From Strigamia acuminata (taxonomy: Eukaryota > Arthropoda > Chilopoda > Geophilomorpha > Linotaeniidae): a stretch of DNA of 64,000 bases. Numbering within the stretch: position 1 is the first letter of the stretch; each line of letters begins with the position of its first letter. Made by a program: the position numbers and the translations under genes. The notes under the pieces were generated by a model, which saw only the letters and a list, made by a program, of their open reading frames with translations, searched no databases and was not told the DNA's origin. Where the stretch lies: the NCBI GenBank assembly GCA_949358305.1, contig OX442318.1, forward strand, positions 6,062,501 to 6,126,500, given 5' to 3'. Below, piece after piece: positions 62,201 through 64,000 of this stretch.

Positions 62201-63392
62201 AGTAAAAACGTTCCTTTTACGAGTAAAAACGTTCCTTTTATGAGTAGAAACGTTCCTTTTACGAGTAAAAACGCTCGTTTTACGAGTAAAAACGTTCCTT
62301 TTACGAGTAAAAACGTTCCTTTTACGAGTAAAAACGTTCCTTTTACGAGTAAAAACGCTCGTTATACGAGTAAAAACGCTCGATAACCAAGCCAGCCCAG
62401 CAAAACGAGTAAAAAACGAGCGTTAAACATACACCAACGTATGAAACCGTGTGAAACCGAACTAAATCCCCATTAACCCACACAAACACCAATTTCAAAC
62501 CCCAAAACCCAAACCGAATCTTACGTAAACTCCAACTGCTGCGCAAACTCCCTCGAAATGAACGGAATCTGACCCGGCGCCAACGTCCTCGCCAAATGCA
62601 GCGCCTGATCCCAATGCAGCAAATCCCGCCTCATCTCCAGCGCCGCGATCGCATTCGACGACTTCAAATACAAATCCTGCGCCTCGTTGAACTGCCCCAG
62701 AAACATACACACGTGCCCAGCCAACAAACTCCTATCCTCGATCGCCCTCACGCCCAAAAGCGACCAAACCATCCCCACGTCGCCGCAATTCCGATAAATG
62801 CGAATCGCCAAATCCAAGTCCAAGTTGCCGAGCGCCGCCGCCGCAAACTCTTGCCAGCAATTCCTGTCGTTCAAGCTCTGGCAGATGGTCCACGCCTCCT
62901 TGAACTTATGCAGGCACACGTTGCGCTTCAAGGCCTCTTTGAGTTCCTCCGACTTGTATTCCTGCAGCTTTTCCTCCGAGTCGTGGGTCGTGAGCAACAG
63001 GGTGGACAGTTTGCCGCTTTGCGTCTGGCAGGTGAGTTCGCCGTTGTGCAGGAGCACGGGGAACTGACCGAAGGGCAGTTTGGTTTCGCCTACGTGTTCG
63101 ACTTTTGTTCCTGGATGAATTGATTGATTGGTTGGTTGGTTGGTTAAATGTGTGTTGGGTTTGGGTTGGTTGTTTTTTACCTGCTAAGGCGTCGCGGGCG
63201 TAGACGTATGTTACGGTTTTGGAGTCGTCGTAGGCGATGAAAATGTCCTGAAAATGGTTTTTGTTGTTATGGATTTTTGTGGGGGTTTGTTTGTTGGGTG
63301 GTTTTGGTTACTTTGTCTAGTGGCCACGTCTCCCACAGGATTCCCCGGACTTTTGAAGGTAAGTTGGGAATTTCTACTGTTTGGTCGTTGAC
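56211..63392 (-). CDS. WDR19: WDR19 / IFT144: intraflagellar transport complex A subunit, C-terminal 800 aa
   Basis: Part of the IFT-A complex that drives retrograde transport in cilia. Exons (5' to 3'): 63312-63392, 63181-63247, 62525-63110, 61061-61265, 60672-60985, 60478-60602, 58499-58608, 57986-58436, 56530-56804, 56388-56464, 56211-56322. The part seen covers the end of the beta-propeller region ([28 protein letters not shown]), the long TPR-like helical solenoid ([60 protein letters not shown]) and the C-terminal zinc-binding cysteine pairs (CPYC, CSSC, CCPNC, CPMC). It aligns over its length with human WDR19 (1342 aa). The N-terminal WD40 part lies beyond the right edge. Four introns are packed with satellites. 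All donors are GT; the one at 58498 (AAAA|GTAGCA) is weak. Confidence 0.94.
56888..57000. repeat. 21-bp tandem repeat (WDR19 intron 56805-57985)
   Basis: About 5.5 copies of CAAAATCTCAAAATTTCACAT lie at one end of the intron, followed directly by the larger satellite at 57034-57875. Confidence 0.9.
57034..57875. repeat. 20-bp satellite CCAATTTTTACGTTAAAAAT (WDR19 intron)
   Basis: About 40 copies, very uniform in the centre, with 21-bp variants (GTTACAAAATCC) and degeneration toward 57,700-57,950. ATTTTTACGTTAAAAAT within the unit is close to a palindrome. Confidence 0.95.
58626..60472. repeat. 19-bp satellite AAAAAATCGATTTTACGTG (WDR19 intron 58609-60477)
   Basis: Roughly 95 copies of a 19-bp unit fill nearly the whole intron, starting about five bases inside the donor at 60,477. 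Variants (GATAAAATCGATTTTACG, GCAAAAAAATCG, TGGAAAAATCG) recur in runs, giving patches of higher-order structure. Each unit contains the palindromes ATCGAT and ACGT. Confidence 0.96.
61385..61640. repeat. 20-bp satellite GTAAAATTCAGTAAATACGA (WDR19 intron)
   Basis: About 12 copies, degenerate at the left. It lies in the same intron (61266-62524) as the 21-bp satellite at 61683-62420. Confidence 0.9.
61683..62420. repeat. 21-bp satellite GAGTAAAAACGCTCATTTTAC (WDR19 intron)
   Basis: About 34 copies. The first ~20 are almost identical; later ones read CGTTCCTTTTAC. A non-repeat phrase, CTCGATAACCAAGCCAGCCC followed by AGCAAAACG, occurs at about 62,108 and 62,377, so the right half is a ~270-bp higher-order duplication. 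Because 21 is a multiple of three, the minus strand reads as an endless heptapeptide (see rejected items). Confidence 0.95.
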
Positions 63393-63524
63393 CTGGTTTG
63401 AAAAAGAAAAATAAAGTGAAATAAAAGTTTTATTTATTTGGTTGTTGTCGTGTTGAGTAAAAAAAATTGGTTTAGGAGTTGAAAATGTCAATTTTTTTCT
63501 AGTATATTGGACTTTTAAAAGCCT

Positions 63525-64000
63525 AAAAAATGCATTTATCACTTTAAAAATGCATTTAGAAGCCTAAAAAATGCATTTATCAACTTTTAAAATGCATTTA
63601 GAAGCTTTAAAAATGCATTTAGAAGCTTTAAAAATGCATTTAGAAGCTTTAAAAATGCATTTAGAAGCTTTAAAAATGCATTTAGAAGCTTTAAAAATGC
63701 ATTTATCAACTTTTAAAATGCATTTAGAAGCTTAAAAATGTGTTTATCAACTTTAAAAATGCATTCAGAAGCCTAATAAATTCATTTAGAACCCTAATAA
63801 ATTCATTTAGAACCCTAATAAATGCACTTAGAAGCCTAATAATGCATTTAGAAGTCTACCAAGAAATTTTTACTCTAAAAAATGCATTTATGAGTCTAAA
63901 AAATGCACTTATGAGCCTAAAAATGCAGATAAGAGCCCAAAGAATGCATTTACGAGCCTAAAAAATCTATTTAAGAGCCTAAAAAACCATTTACGAGTCT
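63525..64000. repeat. 20-bp satellite AAAATGCATTTAGAAGCTTT at the right edge (WDR19 intron)
   Basis: About 23 copies of a 20-bp unit with variants (ATGCATTTATCAACTTTTAA, CCTAATAAATTCATTTAG). It runs off the window and lies in the WDR19 intron upstream of exon 63312-63392. Confidence 0.93.

Noticed and set aside
62596-63123. 175-codon plus-strand open frame
   Set aside because: Antisense to the large WDR19 exon 62525-63110, whose minus-strand frame is clearly conserved.

Overview
This is nuclear DNA of an animal, most probably an arthropod. Nearly every gene is split by introns. The lysozyme is a C-type enzyme with an insect-like active-site region, and MOB3, RUNDC1, GNB1L and WDR19 are conserved animal genes. 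The DNA is AT-rich and crowded with short inverted-repeat transposons and intronic satellites. Exon structures below were built by hand from splice signals, reading frame and family conservation. Family names come from remembered family features, not from a database search.

Positions 1-43,815: a tandem array of Cys-loop ligand-gated channel genes, all on the + strand. The window opens in the last 44 bases of one copy (LGIC0). Eight apparently complete genes follow, labelled here LGIC1 to LGIC8. Each has eight coding exons with the same intron phases and encodes a small subunit of 383-396 residues. LGIC1-3 are very recent duplicates, LGIC4 is their close relative, and LGIC5-8 are older. The M2 helix and a second loop-C cysteine pair place them with the anion-channel (GlyR/GluCl/HisCl-like) branch. 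Every copy also carries an N-C-x-x-C motif just after the loop A W-x-P. I do not know this motif from named families. A complete C-type lysozyme lies between LGIC4 and LGIC5, and broken lysozyme pieces sit upstream of LGIC1, LGIC2 and LGIC3, so lysozyme and channel were duplicated together. Many introns and spacers hold mobile elements, some nested two or three deep.

Positions 44,791-64,000: a conserved housekeeping and ciliary block. RUNDC1 (-) ends convergently with LGIC8. MOB3 (+) starts about 2.5 kb beyond the RUNDC1 start, in divergent orientation. GNB1L (-) ends convergently with MOB3. WDR19/IFT144 (-) ends 177 bp upstream of the GNB1L start and runs off the right edge, so only its last 800 codons are here. 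The WDR19 introns are filled with 19-21 bp satellites, a different one in each intron.

Main points for follow-up: the channel array and its NCxxC motif; repeated GC-AG introns, one conserved in LGIC1-4; open reading through that intron, which could give a soluble ligand-binding domain; a transposon that became the shared 3' UTR and poly(A) signal of LGIC0-4; and fold-back elements whose arms differ between copies but match within each copy.
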